Assembly (NCBI RefSeq): GCF_000344685.1
Contig: NW_006920411.1
Location: forward strand, 473,192 to 537,191
Source of the DNA: Gloeophyllum trabeum ATCC 11539
Lineage: Eukaryota; Basidiomycota; Agaricomycetes; Gloeophyllales; Gloeophyllaceae
Direction of reading: 5' to 3'
DNA length: 64,000 nt
Shown piece by piece: positions 1 to 11,524 of the stretch; positions within the stretch are counted from its first letter, which is position 1; each line of letters opens with the position of its first letter. Position numbers and translations under genes: made by a program. Under the pieces are notes generated by a model. It was not told the DNA's origin and did not search any database. It saw nothing but the letters and a program-made list of their open reading frames with translations.

Positions 1-1700
1 CTTGGACAACCATATCCCGAATACCCGGTTCAGGGTAATTAACCAAGGGAAATCCGACCCTGAGATATTGACAAGTAATTAACCTGTTAATTACAGCTTG
101 TTATTAACCGCTGCCAAGAACTCAGGGTATTTCACTGAGCACTAAGCCTTCAGACGGCCTCTCGCGGGGCTCATTGGCTAGGTAAGGACTTGTAGATGTC
201 CGGAGGGGAATCAAAGGGCTTCGCATATCGCATGCAATGTATAATATATAGATGTACTTAGTAAAATCAGTCATTCTAGTATGTCTACAGTGACTTGAGG
301 AACACTCTGCCCTCCGGTAAGCCCTTTGCCGCGCGTTTGCCGATACCCAAAAAGGGCATATTTGGCGCGGACAAACAACGCGCGCGGAAACGTGATGTTC
401 AGTTTCTTATGCAAACGACTGTAAATCGGGAAAAATCCGAAAACATATAAGGCGGTAGGGCCGTGCGAGCGGCAGAGCCCGCTACCGTAGACATAGATAA
501 GATTTGGTAGCAAGCTGAAAACTTGACATCCTGAGCAGCACCATATACTAATATATTTATTTTGCGAAAGCAGTTGTCATGATTTCCGACTGAGCATTCA
601 CCTCAACGATTTGAAGAGATGTCCACTCACTCCTCCCTCAGGTTCTGAGTATACAAGTCATTTATGTAAAACAGCTGACATTGAAGTATGCTGCTTTTAC
701 CTGGAGACCGCATCTCCAACGCCCCAAGCTAGGTCATGTCTGTTCTCTTGAGTCCCTTGACCAGCATCCGCCACCTTGGCTAAAGATGGAAAGAGAGATG
801 CCACGTGGTTCTACAATCAGGGTCCTTTGAGGACCCCATCTTTGATTGGTCCAAAGCCGTGTGCCGATCCTGCCGTCCGCCATATACGGTTAAGAGCCAA
901 ATAGTGTCAAATAGATCGCGTAGATCTTGAAACGATCGCAGGAAACCTGCGAACGGCCGGGGGGTCCAAGACCCACTACCTACGGTAGCGGGAATGTTCT
1001 CATGCATATTGGGGGTGCCACAACGTTAACCCTCCCAAAGGAGGGGCATTTCCCTGCGATTGATCCGTTCACTCCCTTCCGCACCGTGGCCACGAAGTCT
1101 TCGAATTCCATTCTTTGCTGTAAGTCTTGAATCCAGTTCTTAGCCGCTTGATCAAGTTCTGAAGTGAACGACACGACTGATACTTGACAGATATGCGGCG
1201 GGGCGCCTTAGTGGCCTGTCACTCCAGCCTCGGAAGCCGCGCCCCGGAGTTTCATCGGAATCTCCTCACGGCCAGCATTTATTCAGGGACCGAGTCATTC
1301 ATCCATAAAAACGAACTCGTGGCTGCGATATGGTTTCCCTACCTCTTCTCTACTTTCCTAGACGTAGCAAGCCGCCGACGCGTATCTGTCACCCCCTAGC
1401 ACTTGGCAACTCGCGCGCGCATACTGCAGGATTGTGGCATTTTTACCATACCAACTGGGAGCTACGGCGTTCATGCCGTTATCAGACTAGCACTGAGTCC
1501 AGAGTCGCGGAATACACGAGGAGCCAGTCATAGGTATATAAACAGTGACCCATGGCGACTGTCCGTTTACACTCACGGCGCCTCCTGGCAGTTGATATTA
1601 AAAGGGCATCTAATTTACCTACAGTATCATCTTCCCGCCGCTGTACACAATCTATCGGCTCGTCGCTTGCGAATCACAAAGAAATCCAGACCACTATCCA
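1..1700. other. Intergenic region, no supported gene
   Basis: I see no reading frame here with recognisable protein character or linked exons. The only supported items are a TATA-like box and a short upstream reading frame just before the transporter start, listed separately. The left part may be the far promoter or the tail of a gene outside the window. Confidence 0.5.
1535..1542 (+). promoter_or_regulatory. TATA-like box upstream of the sugar transporter
   Basis: The string TATATAAA lies about 160 bases before the transporter start codon and 10 bases before the ATG of a 50-codon upstream reading frame. It is the best core-promoter candidate here, but position and composition are the only support. 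Confidence 0.35.
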
Positions 1701-1704
1701 ATGA
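1552..1704 (+). other. Upstream ORF overlapping the transporter start (ATGA)
   Basis: An ATG in good context (CCATGG) opens a frame of 50 codons with no interruption. It ends at TGA 1702-1704, overlapping the transporter ATG at 1701-1703 as ATGA. That layout would suit termination-reinitiation control of the transporter. If transcription starts about 30 bases after the TATA-like box at 1535, the uORF start would fall outside the mRNA, so its role is unproven. Confidence 0.35.
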
Positions 1705-3965
1705 CCACTAGAAGTAGACGTTCGAGTTTCTCAGAAGATGAGACTGTGCCCTTGCTATCCCGCCTGACCAAAGAGGACAGGACCCCTTGGTACAGGAAAC
1801 GTAATCTGAGGCTCTTATATCTGGTCATGATCCCCACTTGTCTCGGTACTGAGATGACTAGCGGGTGAGTACAGCTCGCGAGTCCCCCGACCCGAAGACC
1901 AACCCCAAATCATAGATTTGATTCTTCCATGATGAACGGGCTGCAGGCAGTAGAAGCATGGAATCGCTGTACGTCGTCATCATTGATTATTCCGACCTGA
2001 TTTCAATGATTATCACAGTCTATGGGCATCCACGGTCCACAATGCTCGGCATCATGACGGCCCTTTACTCGCTAGGAGGCGTGTGCGCCCTGCCTTTCGT
2101 CGCACCTATCAGTGACACTCTAGGTCGTCGTCGCTCGATCGTCTTCGGCAGTGTCCTAATGGTCATAGGGGCTTTATTACAGGCGTCCTCACAGAACTGT
2201 ACGTCCCGACTCAGCGCAAAATAAGGGAATCGCTCACGGACGTCAGTTACTATGTTTATTACTGCAAGATTCATCCTCGGTTTCGGCATACCCTTCGCGG
2301 TGATTGCTGCCTCTTCTCTCGTCGGAGGTAAGCTTACCAGCGTGGCAATACTTAATGATACTGCAGCGGCTGAGCGTTCACCCAGAATTGTCTCATCCTA
2401 AGGAACGACCTATCCTCAGTTCGCTTTTTAGTTCGTCTTACCATATCGGTATGTTGACATCAGTCATGTCAGTGACTACAGATACCACACAGTCTTTCCC
2501 CTCTGTAGGGTCTTTCAGTGCTGCCGCGGTCACCCTTTGTACTTTTGCAATTGCAAACAACTGGGCCTGGCGTATACCATCACTCCTACAACTTACCCCT
2601 AGCGTCCTTCAAATTGCATTCATACATTACCTCCCGGAATCCCCTCGGTGGCTTGTCGCAAAACGCCGACATGCAGATGCCCTAGCCATATTGACCAAGT
2701 ACCACGCGGAGGGTGATGCGGAGAACGAATTTGTACGGATGGAATACGCAGAAATCCGCGAAACGCTAGAGCTTGACGCGAAGAGCAGCAAGAGCTCCTG
2801 GAGTGATATGGTCGCTACGAGAGGGATGAGGAGGCGCGTGCTGATTGCTGTATTCCTCGGAATTGCCACCCAGTGGAGTGGAAATGGACTCATCTCGTGC
2901 GTCGGTTCAGCTTGCTTCATGACGTATCGCCGACTAGAATTTTGGACGCGACGTTGGTGGCGACTCGGATAGATACTTCTTGGCGCCCATTCTAGACAGC
3001 ATCGGGATTCACGACAATCGTACTAAGAACCTAATCAATCTTGCGACCGTGTGCTGGGCCTTTGTAAACGGGACCACCATTGCTCTTACTATTCCCAGAA
3101 TCAGGCGCCGCGTCGCATACATGGTAGGTCCATTATATCCCACGTCGCCCGGATTATCTGAGAAGTTGGTGTATAGATCTGTACAATATCTTTGTTCTGC
3201 ATCTTCACCGCTTGGACATTCGCGGGAGCCATATACACTATCACGGGGAGCATTCTGGCAGGGCACGCAGTTGTTGCGTACGTATTCATTCTCTCTAGCC
3301 CTATAGTATACTGAGATTATTGCTGCCTGGCAGGCTCATGTTTCTATACAGTCCAGCATATAATATCGGCTATAACGCACTATCCTACAGTGCGCAATCG
3401 AGACTTCTTCCCGCCTGATCAGGTACTAACCGGGTTCAATGGGTAGCGTTCATGATCGAAGTCTTCCCTTATCATGTGAGATCGAAGGGTCTCACCATCT
3501 TTCAAACGGGGAGCAAATCAGCCGTATTCCTCAATCAGTTCGTAAATCCCATCGGTATTGCCAACGCCGGTGAGTGCGACCCTTTCGTTCATGGTTGATC
3601 GCGCGGTTGATCGCAAGGTGCAGGGTGGAAATATTACATTAGGTACGGGCTGGCCACGTTTGCTTCGGTATCAATATACCTGACGAAGGCAACCCTAGTT
3701 ATTGCGTATTCCTCTTATTCGAAATCGTCTTCGTATACTTCTTGTTTCCAGAGACGGCGGGCCGCACGTTAGAAGAGCTGGCATTTCGTAAAGACATCTG
3801 TCACTCATCGTCTCATGGAGTTAACGAGAAATGCTTGCAGTGTACGAAGGAGACGAGATCCGCCACGAGCAGGAAGGGGACATCGAAGACGAGATACATC
3901 ACGGTTATTCGTACTCAAGAGTACCTGTGGCATCACCATCGGGCGGGGAGGGATCGGGCAGGTAA
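1701..3965 (+). CDS. MFS sugar transporter (lactose permease / sugar porter type)
   Basis: A 12-helix major facilitator of roughly 500 residues that should carry a sugar across the plasma membrane. The start at 1701 gives a hydrophilic N-terminus (MTTRSRRSSF...). About 12 short introns are needed; when removed the frame stays open to TAA at 3963. Family marks seen in order: FDSSMMNGLQ after TM1, a GRRR loop after TM2 (near 2128), a PESPRWL signature after TM6 (near 2632), GNGLIS in TM7, then MIEVFPYHVRSKG (near 3450), NQFVNPIG and PETAGRTLEEL (near 3750). These are hallmarks of the fungal sugar porter family, lactose permease-like branch. The hydrophilic acidic tail (YEGDEIRHEQ...) is typical. 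Substrate cannot be read from the sequence. No frameshift was needed, so I call it intact despite the many exons. Confidence 0.85.
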
Positions 3966-4198
3966 TATTCCGCTCACATTACAGACGTGTTTCCATTCGC
4001 TTAACATCTGATGTCAGCGGCGCACTTTGAGTGTTCCAGGTTGACACCTTCTTGTATGCGGCGACCCAGAATAGACATAATTCCACCCACCCAAGGCGGC
4101 TTTATGCATGCTATTGAGATCGGCACGCATCGGATGACGAAGGGAACAGGCACCGGAAAGGCGTATACGTATGCGGATATCGACTCTGTTGCTCGTTT

Positions 4199-4890
4199 CT
4201 ACATCTTTGGTTTTGGTGCGTCCATCTTGATTTCTACCCCCGATGCTACAAGACGGCTACGTTTCAAATCCCAAATCTACCCACACGGTGAGCTATCTTC
4301 GTCACTTCCGCACTGTGCCAGGACACGCACCTCGACCCTAGCTGATTTGATGCGTGAGCCAATAGCCATCGTGGTGGCCAGTATCCTAAGTCGATCACCT
4401 TCGCCAGCCGGTGCGTGGAATACCGTGTCTATTGCCAATGATAGGCCTGGCATACCCAGTCTTGCATCCTTATCAAGAACGGTGAGGCATAGCAGGGCGC
4501 AACTGGAGGAATTATCAGATGATCTCTTAAGCAGCTAGTGCGTCTCCTCACTTATCTATCAAGTACATCAAGCATCCTCCGTGCACGTACCCCGCCCCAT
4601 TCAGCATGTCTGCGTACCCGGTCAGAATGCTATACCAGTGAGTTCGGATCACGTCTAATACCTTCCTGCGCGGTGATTTCACAAATGACGCGGCCTTCGT
4701 CTACTCCTTTGCCGTGTTCTTGCAGCTTATTCTTTACCGACACTTCCATAATGTTGAGTCTCCCCCCGATCGAGTCAGCGAACCCCCTGCCTTTCCTCAT
4801 CATGGACTGCAGCATATCCAAGATGAGTTTCTTTGTCTCGGGTTGTGCGTTTCCAGATATTTGTGAGACTTCCAAGTCCCCCATTGTCAA
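4199..4890 (-). CDS. Hotdog-fold acyl-CoA thioesterase paralog 1 (PaaI/THEM2-like)
   Basis: Starts at 4890 (MTMGDLEVSQISG...) and ends at TAG 4199-4201, with three or four short introns. The order GFADSIGGRLNIMEVSV, then DMLNGAGYVHGGCLMYLID, then a strand-rich tail ending IWDLKRSRLVASG...IKMD fits the 4HBT/PaaI thioesterase family, which hydrolyses acyl-CoA or aryl-CoA esters. The NG...HGG block holds the substrate-binding glycines of the family. It aligns exon by exon with the plus-strand gene at 5306, so the two are paralogs arranged head to head. The segment after LID (ALLCLTVLDKDARLG) is more divergent than in the partner. Specific substrate is unknown. Confidence 0.75.
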
Positions 4891-5305
4891 TAGTTCATGC
4901 AGACCATCGTCAAGGAAACGTACTAGCCATCTCCTACACCGAAAGCTTGGTCTTGAAATCTCGACTGGTGACTCAGAAAACGAAGTATGGGAGTGCTCTT
5001 GAGATGGTTGTCTCCTCGTGCAGTTATAAACATCGTCCCCGAATATTTACGTATGTCCACTGATGATCAGATTCTCCAAGAACTAAGCAGGGTCCAGGAT
5101 CTGAGGGACTTCACTTCTTGAGAATCCTAAGACTTCCTCCCCACATTTTGAATTCCGTGTGGGAGCAGGAAACATGGACCCATTTTGTGGCGCGAACGCG
5201 CAGACGATCTGCCACTTGCACGTGTTTATCTATAATCCCACTGCACCTTCTGTCGTCGTCCTCAAGAAACCGGTCGCTCTGAGCGCATGATGCCTCTCAT
5301 TCCCG
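4891..5305. promoter_or_regulatory. Divergent promoter region of the thioesterase pair
   Basis: These 415 bases separate the start codons of the two opposed thioesterase genes and must hold both 5' ends and promoters. No clear TATA box was seen, and no other gene is supported. Confidence 0.4.
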
Positions 5306-6086
5306 ATGCCCAAGGTGCTCATTTCACTAGAGGAGGCAGCGAAGATCCCCGGGAACGCCCCAGTTGAGGCGAAGCAGCTGGCGGCGAACTGGCTGCAGCT
5401 ATTCCTGTCGCCGAATCACGGGCGACCAGGTTTCGCGGATGCCATAGGCAGGAGGATCAACTTGACCGAGATTTCTATTAACCCTAATCCCAATGAGCCC
5501 GAGAGGAGAGTGTGCCGGGTAGTAGCTGAGATAATAGTTGAGACTGGTGAGTGTCATTTCCGCTCGTGGATGGCTTATCTTAACCTGTCTTACCTATAGA
5601 CATGGTGAATGGGATGGGTACGCTGCATGGGGCATGTGCTGCTTATTTGATAGACGAGTGAGTGAATGTTTTGTCTTCTCCTGTGTACCCCAAGAAAAGT
5701 GAATTGGGGTTCCTTGCAGCTGCTCGGCTTTACCCATCGCCGCGTACTCTCTCGTCACCGGTGGCTCCGGATCCTCTGGCGTTTCGCAAGCACTGAACAT
5801 TGTCTACCATTCCCCGGCGTTGCTGTGAGTCGTCGAGAATTCCTTGAACCATGCAATCTCAAGATGTACTTGTACTCAGGGGAGACAAGCTTCGAGTCGT
5901 TAGCACGAGTCTTGCAGTGGGGTCACGGGTGATGTCGGCTTGCTGCGAGGTGTGTATCGTGGTTCACTTCTCCATGTGCGGCTATATCCAAGTACCCCAC
6001 AGATCTGGGATGATAGCAGACATCGTCTCGTTGCCTCTGGAACACATATAAAGATGGAGCCGTCTAAGCCTCAGTCCAAGCTGTGA
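5306..6086 (+). CDS. Hotdog-fold acyl-CoA thioesterase paralog 2 (PaaI/THEM2-like)
   Basis: Five exons joined at GT-AG introns give an uninterrupted protein from MPKVLISLEEA to TGA 6084-6086. Visible in order: an N-terminal helix (KQLAANWLQLF), GFADAIGRRINLTEIS, DMVNGMGTLHGACAAYLID (the hotdog helix block with its HG pair), a SLVTGGSGSSGVSQ loop, NIVYHSPA, GDKLRVVSTSLAVGSR and a C-terminal IWDDSRHRLVASGTHIKM strand. This is the 4HBT/PaaI thioesterase layout; members act as small tetramers on acyl-CoA in cytosol or mitochondria. The four introns sit at the same codons as in the minus-strand partner, which shows gene duplication by inversion rather than convergence. Confidence 0.82.
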
Positions 6087-6391
6087 ATAGAGTCCAAACT
6101 GTCACATGTCCTGAGAATGTACGCTGAGTACTATGTAGTTCTTGAAGTCTCCTCTATGTGAGGGCTACTCCACAGAACCCGAATCCGTGCCCCCGAAATT
6201 GATAGGGCGAGACTCTATGTAATTATGTAAGTCTAGTGTCCGTCGTCCGTTCTCACAGCGTGGGCATGTACCTCGATGGGTCCATAAAGTCACTTTATCC
6301 TAACATTGTCTCAGTTGTCGCGGAGCCATCACTGATGAGCCTTGAATGAAAACGCACAACTGTATAATTGTAGTAAGTGCACTTAGTGCAT
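6087..6391. other. Intergenic, thioesterase 3' side to tRNA-Arg
   Basis: About 300 bases with no reading frame of protein character. It must contain the 3' end of the thioesterase transcript. Nothing else was seen. Confidence 0.45.
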
Positions 6392-6470
6392 GGCCGCGTG
6401 GCGTAATGGCAACGCGTCTGACTACGATTGTGTTATCAGGAGATTGCAGGTTCGACCCCTGCCGCGGTCA
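6392..6470 (+). tRNA. trnR-ACG: tRNA-Arg (anticodon ACG) with a 7-base intron
   Basis: A full cloverleaf can be drawn. Acceptor arms GGCCGCG and CGCGGTC pair with one G-T. A D arm GCG/CGC follows. The anticodon stem TCTGA/TCAGG encloses loop CTACGA(A), and the T arm GCAGG-TTCGACC-CCTGC is perfect. The loop is too long by seven bases; removing TTGTGTT after position 37 restores a normal seven-base loop with anticodon ACG. Introns at that site are the standard place for nuclear tRNA introns. Confidence 0.92.
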
Positions 6471-6591
6471 TTGTCATTCGATTATCTTCATAACTCTTTT
6501 ATCTGGTTACCCTCCACAACTTTTGTGATTCTTTTGAGGAATTGTCTTGCGCTCAAGTGTTACGCCCTCCGAACCCTGACCTGGGTTCACC

Positions 6592-7941
6592 ATGTCCAAA
6601 CGACCTTCATCACCATCTTCCGGCACTCTCATCAAACGGGCTCGTTCTGGTTCCCCCGAAGGGCACACGCAACAGATAGCAATATCTTCCTCTAACAATG
6701 AACGAGGCATAGTCAGAAGCATCAAACGCACGAGCAACTTAGAGGCTCCAATTGTCAGTCTGTCAGGCGCACACTCGGTACGTACTTCTCGCTAGGTATG
6801 AACATTGCGCTGGAGGAGAGACTTTGGACTGTAGGCTAAGTGAGGACCTTCCCAGGCAGAAATCTTGAGCTGTAAATTCGACCCGAGCGGGCAGAATATT
6901 GCTGCATGCTCGGCGGACCGCAGTCTTTGTGCGTCTCTGAATCACGCGTTTGTACTCTTTTGTTGACCTCGACTCCATTCCACAGCGTTCTGGAAGACGT
7001 ATCCACCGAACGTGAACTACGGGCTGCTACAAAATATTCACAAAGCGCCGATTCTCGACTTCCAATGGTCGCTCCTCCATCCGCTCATATACACCGTCTC
7101 GGCGGACCACACGCTCCTTATGACCGACGTGACGACCGGGGAACGCGTCCGGAAAATTCGTGCCCATCGCGGGATCATCAACTCCCTGGACAGGACCGTG
7201 GCAGGCGGCCCGGGTGTGGAACTCATCGCGACTGGCTCGGACGACGGGACGGTGAGGATTTGGGAAGGCGGGGATGAGGGGAAGAAGGACTGCGTCGCTG
7301 TGTTCGAGGTTGGGTGTCCGGTCACCGCCGTGTGCTGGAGCGCAGACGGGGCGAGCGTGTACGTCGGCGCGCTGGACAACGAGATTCATGTGAGTGGCAA
7401 ATGACCCTCCCACTAACCCCTCCACAGCTGACGAGCGCCACAGGTGTACGACCTCCGCAAGCAACAGCAGGTATCCACGCTTCTCGGGCACACAGACACG
7501 CCCACCTCGCTGTCCCTCTCCCCGAACGGGTCGTACCTCCTCTCGCCCTCTTTCTCGTCGCAGGTCCTCATCCACGACATCCGCCCGTTCTCACCGTCCC
7601 CGACGCGAATCCACCGCGTACTGACGGGTGCGCCGGCGGGCTTCGAGGCGACGCTGCTCAAGGGTGCGTGGAGCCGCGACGACGGCGGGAAGCGCGTTGC
7701 GGTCGGCGGCGCAGATCGCATGGTGTGCATATGGGACGTAGAGAGCGGGAAGCTGCAGTATAAGCTGCCCGGGCATAAGGGTACGGTCACCGCCGTTGAT
7801 TTCCATCCAAAAGAGCCCATCAGTGAGTAGAAATTTGGCTGTAACCTTTTTGTCGTTTGGCTGACCGTGCTCGCAGTTTTGACGGGCAGCAAGGACGCGA
7901 CAATGTTATTAGGAGAGATCGAGCCCAGCGTTACTGTGTAA
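6592..7941 (+). CDS. WD40 protein of the U5 snRNP (SNRNP40 / Spf38-like)
   Basis: Starts at 6592 in CACC ATG context and ends at TAA 7939-7941. Four or five introns are removed. The N-terminus is basic and serine-rich (MSKRPSSPSS...). After the first intron comes a run of WD40 blades: LSGAHS/EILSCKFDPSGQNIAACSADRSLSFWKTYPP, then HKAPILDFQW...HTLLMTDVTTGERVRKIRAH, ATGSDDGTVRIWE, YVGALDNEIHVYDLR, LGHTDTPTSLSLSPNGSYLLS and VGGADRMVCIWDVESGKLQYKLPGHKGTVTAVDFHP, ending GSKDATMLLGEIEP. This blade content and the short N-terminus match the U5 40-kDa spliceosome protein, a beta-propeller scaffold in the nucleus. Seven blades can be counted approximately. Another spliceosomal protein, the PPIL4-type cyclophilin, lies 2 kb downstream. 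Confidence 0.85.
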
Positions 7942-8116
7942 TCGTAAACCATGCACTCGCATTGAGCTCGCTGCTGCAATGCGGTATTTGAATTGATGTG
8001 CCAAGATGAGCAAGTACATAATACAGGGCAGCAACGATAGCAAGTACAACATATAGAATAGCAATGCGACGATAGCAAGACAATAATGATGGTCTGGAGA
8101 GCAAATTATAGCTGAT

Positions 8117-9534
8117 TCAAGATTGCGGACATCGGGGGTCGATGTAGAAACTAGGCAGAACATTGACCAGATGCTCAACGAACCAATACCCCTCCCCGGG
8201 GGCGGTATTTCTGCGGCGAGGGACGATCTGCGCGAAAGTCGCAGAGACGCCCATACCGAAAATGAACTGATCCAATATGGCAGGGTCCACGAGAACAGTG
8301 ATGTTCTTTGTAAGGGGTTCATGACACTCGACATTCGCCCATGCCTCAACTGTCGGCACCAGGATATCCGAGAGCCCCTCCGCGTCGGGGCTGGGCAGGC
8401 CCCACGGGGCGAGTATTACCTTGCCTAACCTAACATCCAGTTCCTCCTCGATAGCAGAAGCAGCATCTGCATGGTTTCTCCTTGGGCCTGCAGCGCTTGG
8501 CGGCACCACGCGCAGGATGCGTCTGGTGCTCGTCTCGACCATGCCGACGTGATGTGTGAGCGGAAGGCGCGTGGGCCCGAGGAGGGCGAGCAGGGTTGCC
8601 TCGTTCGGGTCGGGCTTGAGCCAGCTCGCGGGGTCGACGTCGGGGATCCATGGCCAGGTGTCCTCGTCCTCATCGTGCAGGTCGGATAAGGCTACCTGCA
8701 GGTCCTGGGGGTCTAGTTCCGATACGAACTGCTCTACTTCCGGGCGGACGAAGCCGTGGAACAAAATTGGGGAGTAGAGCTCTCTGCATCCCCGTGCGAA
8801 TGAGTAGGAGAGGGCGAGGGACGTGATATGCGTCTGGGGTAGCTCGATTTTCGCCTAGATGATCTCAGTTAGCGCGGGTTTGATTGTCGGCTATGCTATA
8901 CCTGCCGTACCAATTCCAGGAGCTCCTTCGTAGCCAGGAGCTCGCCCAGCATGTCCTCGTCGTAGTGGAACTTGATCCTGAGAAGGAAATCGACGTAGAA
9001 GCCGATAAAGTACCCCACGTCGCGGCACCAGCGTTTCAGCCACGCGTGCCCGATGTTGTACCAGTCACAGGAGAGGAACTGCTGGATCGTCGCGTAGGGC
9101 GAGTAGATGAACGTCTCGAGGCGGTCGTCCTGCTCTGCAGGGCGGCGCCGCGGGTTGGGCTTGCGCATCGCGGTGGGGTTCTTGTGCCGGTCGGGGTCGG
9201 GGCGGTAGGTGAGGATGCCGATGTGGTAGCGAAACTAGCAGGGCGGGGGACGTGCTTAGGATCATGACGTCCGTAGACGAATGGAGGAGGGGCGCGTACC
9301 CAGCAGTACAGTTCGTGCAAGGAGTCTGTGTGGTTCTGGGGAAAGGGCAGGTCCGGCAGCTGCGGCCACTCGCACTCCTGGTCGAACGCCTTGTCGGCCA
9401 TGAAGAGCTTGTCGACCATGTGGTACTTTGAGAAATTCCTGGAGAGCGATGTCACCAACAGTATACATGGTGGTCGACGGGGGGTACTCACACGTCCAGA
9501 TTACGGCCATTGAACCGCCCTTGGGATACAGCAC
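8117..9534 (-). CDS. Conserved fungal protein of unknown function (5' end unresolved)
   Basis: At least four exons join cleanly on the minus strand. They read LYPKGGSMAVIWTCE, then NFSKYHMVDKLFMADKAFDQECEWPQ, then FRYHIGILTYRPDPDRHKNP...YSPYATIQQFLSCDWYNIGHAWLKRW, then AKIELPQTHITSLALSYSFARG and a long last exon ending at TGA 8117-8119. The join near 9490-9440 uses a 49-base intron with donor GTACCC; read straight through, the region would look frameshifted. The last exon is acidic in the middle (SDLHDEDEDTW) and has a hydrophobic ILDQFIFGMGVSATFAQIV segment near its end. I recognise no catalytic motif. The exon at 9534 has an in-frame stop six codons upstream, so a further 5' exon must exist, perhaps within 9543-9797 (MGEVGASG... 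frame). Existence of the gene is well supported; its identity is not. Confidence 0.65.
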
Positions 9535-9919
9535 GCTCCCAGTCAGTTACCCAGCCCGGGGCCGCCATGGTATTTCTTCAGCGATTTGAAGGGTGGCTCG
9601 ACGGCTGTCGAAGGAACCGAACCACGTATATCTGTCCATCCTTCTGATTCTGAGTAAACTCTGTCAGACCCACGGCGAACCCTGAACATAGTCGTAATTA
9701 TAGCGGCCGGAGTCACGGTCAAAGAGGAAGTCCAGTCTACCGCGCGAGGGCGCCTTGAACCTTCTTCGTGAGGCCCACTGGCACCCACCTCTCCCATCTT
9801 CGCTCAGTGCTGCTGGCGTCGGGCTCTGCTGGACTACATTACTGCCAGACTAAGTCACTGTGTGTCGGGGCGCGAACAGAGTCGGACAGAAACAGACTAG
9901 ACGTTGAAGTCTGCACGGT

Positions 9920-11524
9920 ATGTCGGTTTTACTGGAGACGTCCTTTGGCGACATCGTCATCGACCTAGAAGTCGACGCGTGTCCCAAGACATGCGAGAAT
10001 TTCCTCAAGCTCTGCAAAGTCTACTACTACAACCTCAACGCGTTCTTCAATGGTATGTACGCGCTAATCTCATGTGAGCCACCCGCTAATCGTCGTGCAG
10101 TATCAAAGGACTTCCTAGCGCAGACCGGTGACCCAACCGCGACTGGCACGGGCGGGGAGTGTATATGGTCGTACATCGCGACTCAGCAGGGAAAATCAAG
10201 CCCGCGCTACTTCACCCCCGAGATCGTCCCGCGGCTCAAGCACACCGAGCGCGGGACAGTCTCGATGGCGGTCGCGCCCTCCGTGGAGGGCCTGAAAGGC
10301 GGCTGCGGAAGCCAGTTCTTCATCACCCTCGCCGACAACATCGACTACCTCGACGGGAAGCACGCGGTGTTCGGGCACGTCGTAGAGGGGCTGGACACGC
10401 TTGACAAGCTGAACGAGGTCTTTGTGGACCAGGACGGGCGGCCATTGAAGGACGTTAGGATACGGCACGTAATCATCCTAGGTAAGTCTCTCTCCCCTCC
10501 CAGCAATATTGCTCCGTAACACTGCTAGTACAGAGGACCCCTTCCCCGACCCCCCAGGCCTCGTCCGCCCCGACGCCTCACCCATCCGGCCGCCCGACAA
10601 CTCCACGCGCATCGCCGAGGACGAAGACCCGCTCGCGACGCTCCCCGAGGAGGAGGCGGAGAAGCAGCGGCGCGAGCAGGCCGCGCGCGCGTCCGCGCTG
10701 ACGCTCGAGATGGTCGGCGACCTGCCCTTCGCGAACGTGCGCCCGCCCGAGAACGTGCTCTTCGTGTGCAAGCTGAACCCCGTCACGCGCGACGAGGACC
10801 TCGAGCTGATATTCTCGCGCTTCGGGACGATCATGAGCTGCCAGGTTATTAGGGACAAGAAGACGGGCGAGTCCCTGCAGTATGCGTTTATTGAGTTTGA
10901 TAAGCGGGAGGATGCGGAACAGGTTGGTGATTATTCTATAACTTGGGAAGTTGGGCTTGACATGCTGCAGGCGTACTTTAAAATGCAAAATGTCTTAGTC
11001 GATGATCGTCGCATATGGGTCGATTTGTGCGTCATTAATGCTCTACACCATAACGGAAATACTGATCGAGATCTAGCTCGCAATCCGTGGCTCGTCTAAA
11101 CAACCAATGGTCCAACAACCCGAAGATGGGCCCGCGCATGGAACGCGGTGGAGGTGGGAAGCGCGGCAGGGGAGGTGGTCGTCCCGCCGGCGGCTTCGGC
11201 GGTCGTGAGGACCTCGAGGAAACGCGGAGGTACCGAGCGGACGACTACGGCGGAGCAGGGGGTGATTATGGGATGGTTTTCGATGTCCCGGACGAGAAGG
11301 ACGGTAGGCATCGAAGCCGAAGCAAAGAGCCGGAGCCCCGGCGGAGGTCGAGGTCGCCTCGGAGGGATAGAGACAGGGACAGGGAACGCGAGAGAGATAG
11401 GGACAGGGAAAGGGACTATCGCAGGAGTAGGAGCCGGAGCAGGGATCGACACAGGCGTCGAAGCAGGAGTAGAGACCGGGACGGCAGGCGAGAGAGGGAT
11501 GGATACAGGGAGCGGAGGCGCTGA
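9920..11524 (+). CDS. cyp6: Cyclophilin-RRM peptidyl-prolyl isomerase (PPIL4 type)
   Basis: Starts at 9920 ([19 protein letters not shown]) and ends TGA 11522-11524, with about five introns. Residues 1-170 form a cyclophilin domain with [32 protein letters not shown] and related signatures; it catalyses proline isomerisation. After an acidic and charged linker comes one RRM near 10755-11000 ([47 protein letters not shown]). The next exon carries [11 protein letters not shown], then an RGG-rich stretch and a long Arg-Ser/Arg-Asp tail (11340-11520), typical of splicing factors. Cyclophilin plus RRM plus RS tail is the PPIL4 / fission yeast Cyp6 (Rct1) architecture, a nuclear protein tied to transcription and splicing. 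The symbol follows the fungal naming and is the least certain part. Confidence 0.88.

Noticed and set aside
1701..3965. Sugar transporter as a decayed pseudogene because of many frame changes
   Set aside because: All frame changes are removed by short GT-AG introns, and every family motif follows in order up to a stop codon.
7413..8078. Minus-strand open frame of over 200 codons opposite the WD40 gene
   Set aside because: It runs over WD40 exons on the other strand, has no motif, and the WD40 blades are clear.
9420..9500. Apparent one-base frameshift (pseudogene) in the unknown gene at 8117-9534
   Set aside because: A 49-base GT-AG intron with donor GTACCC restores the frame, so no damage needs to be assumed.
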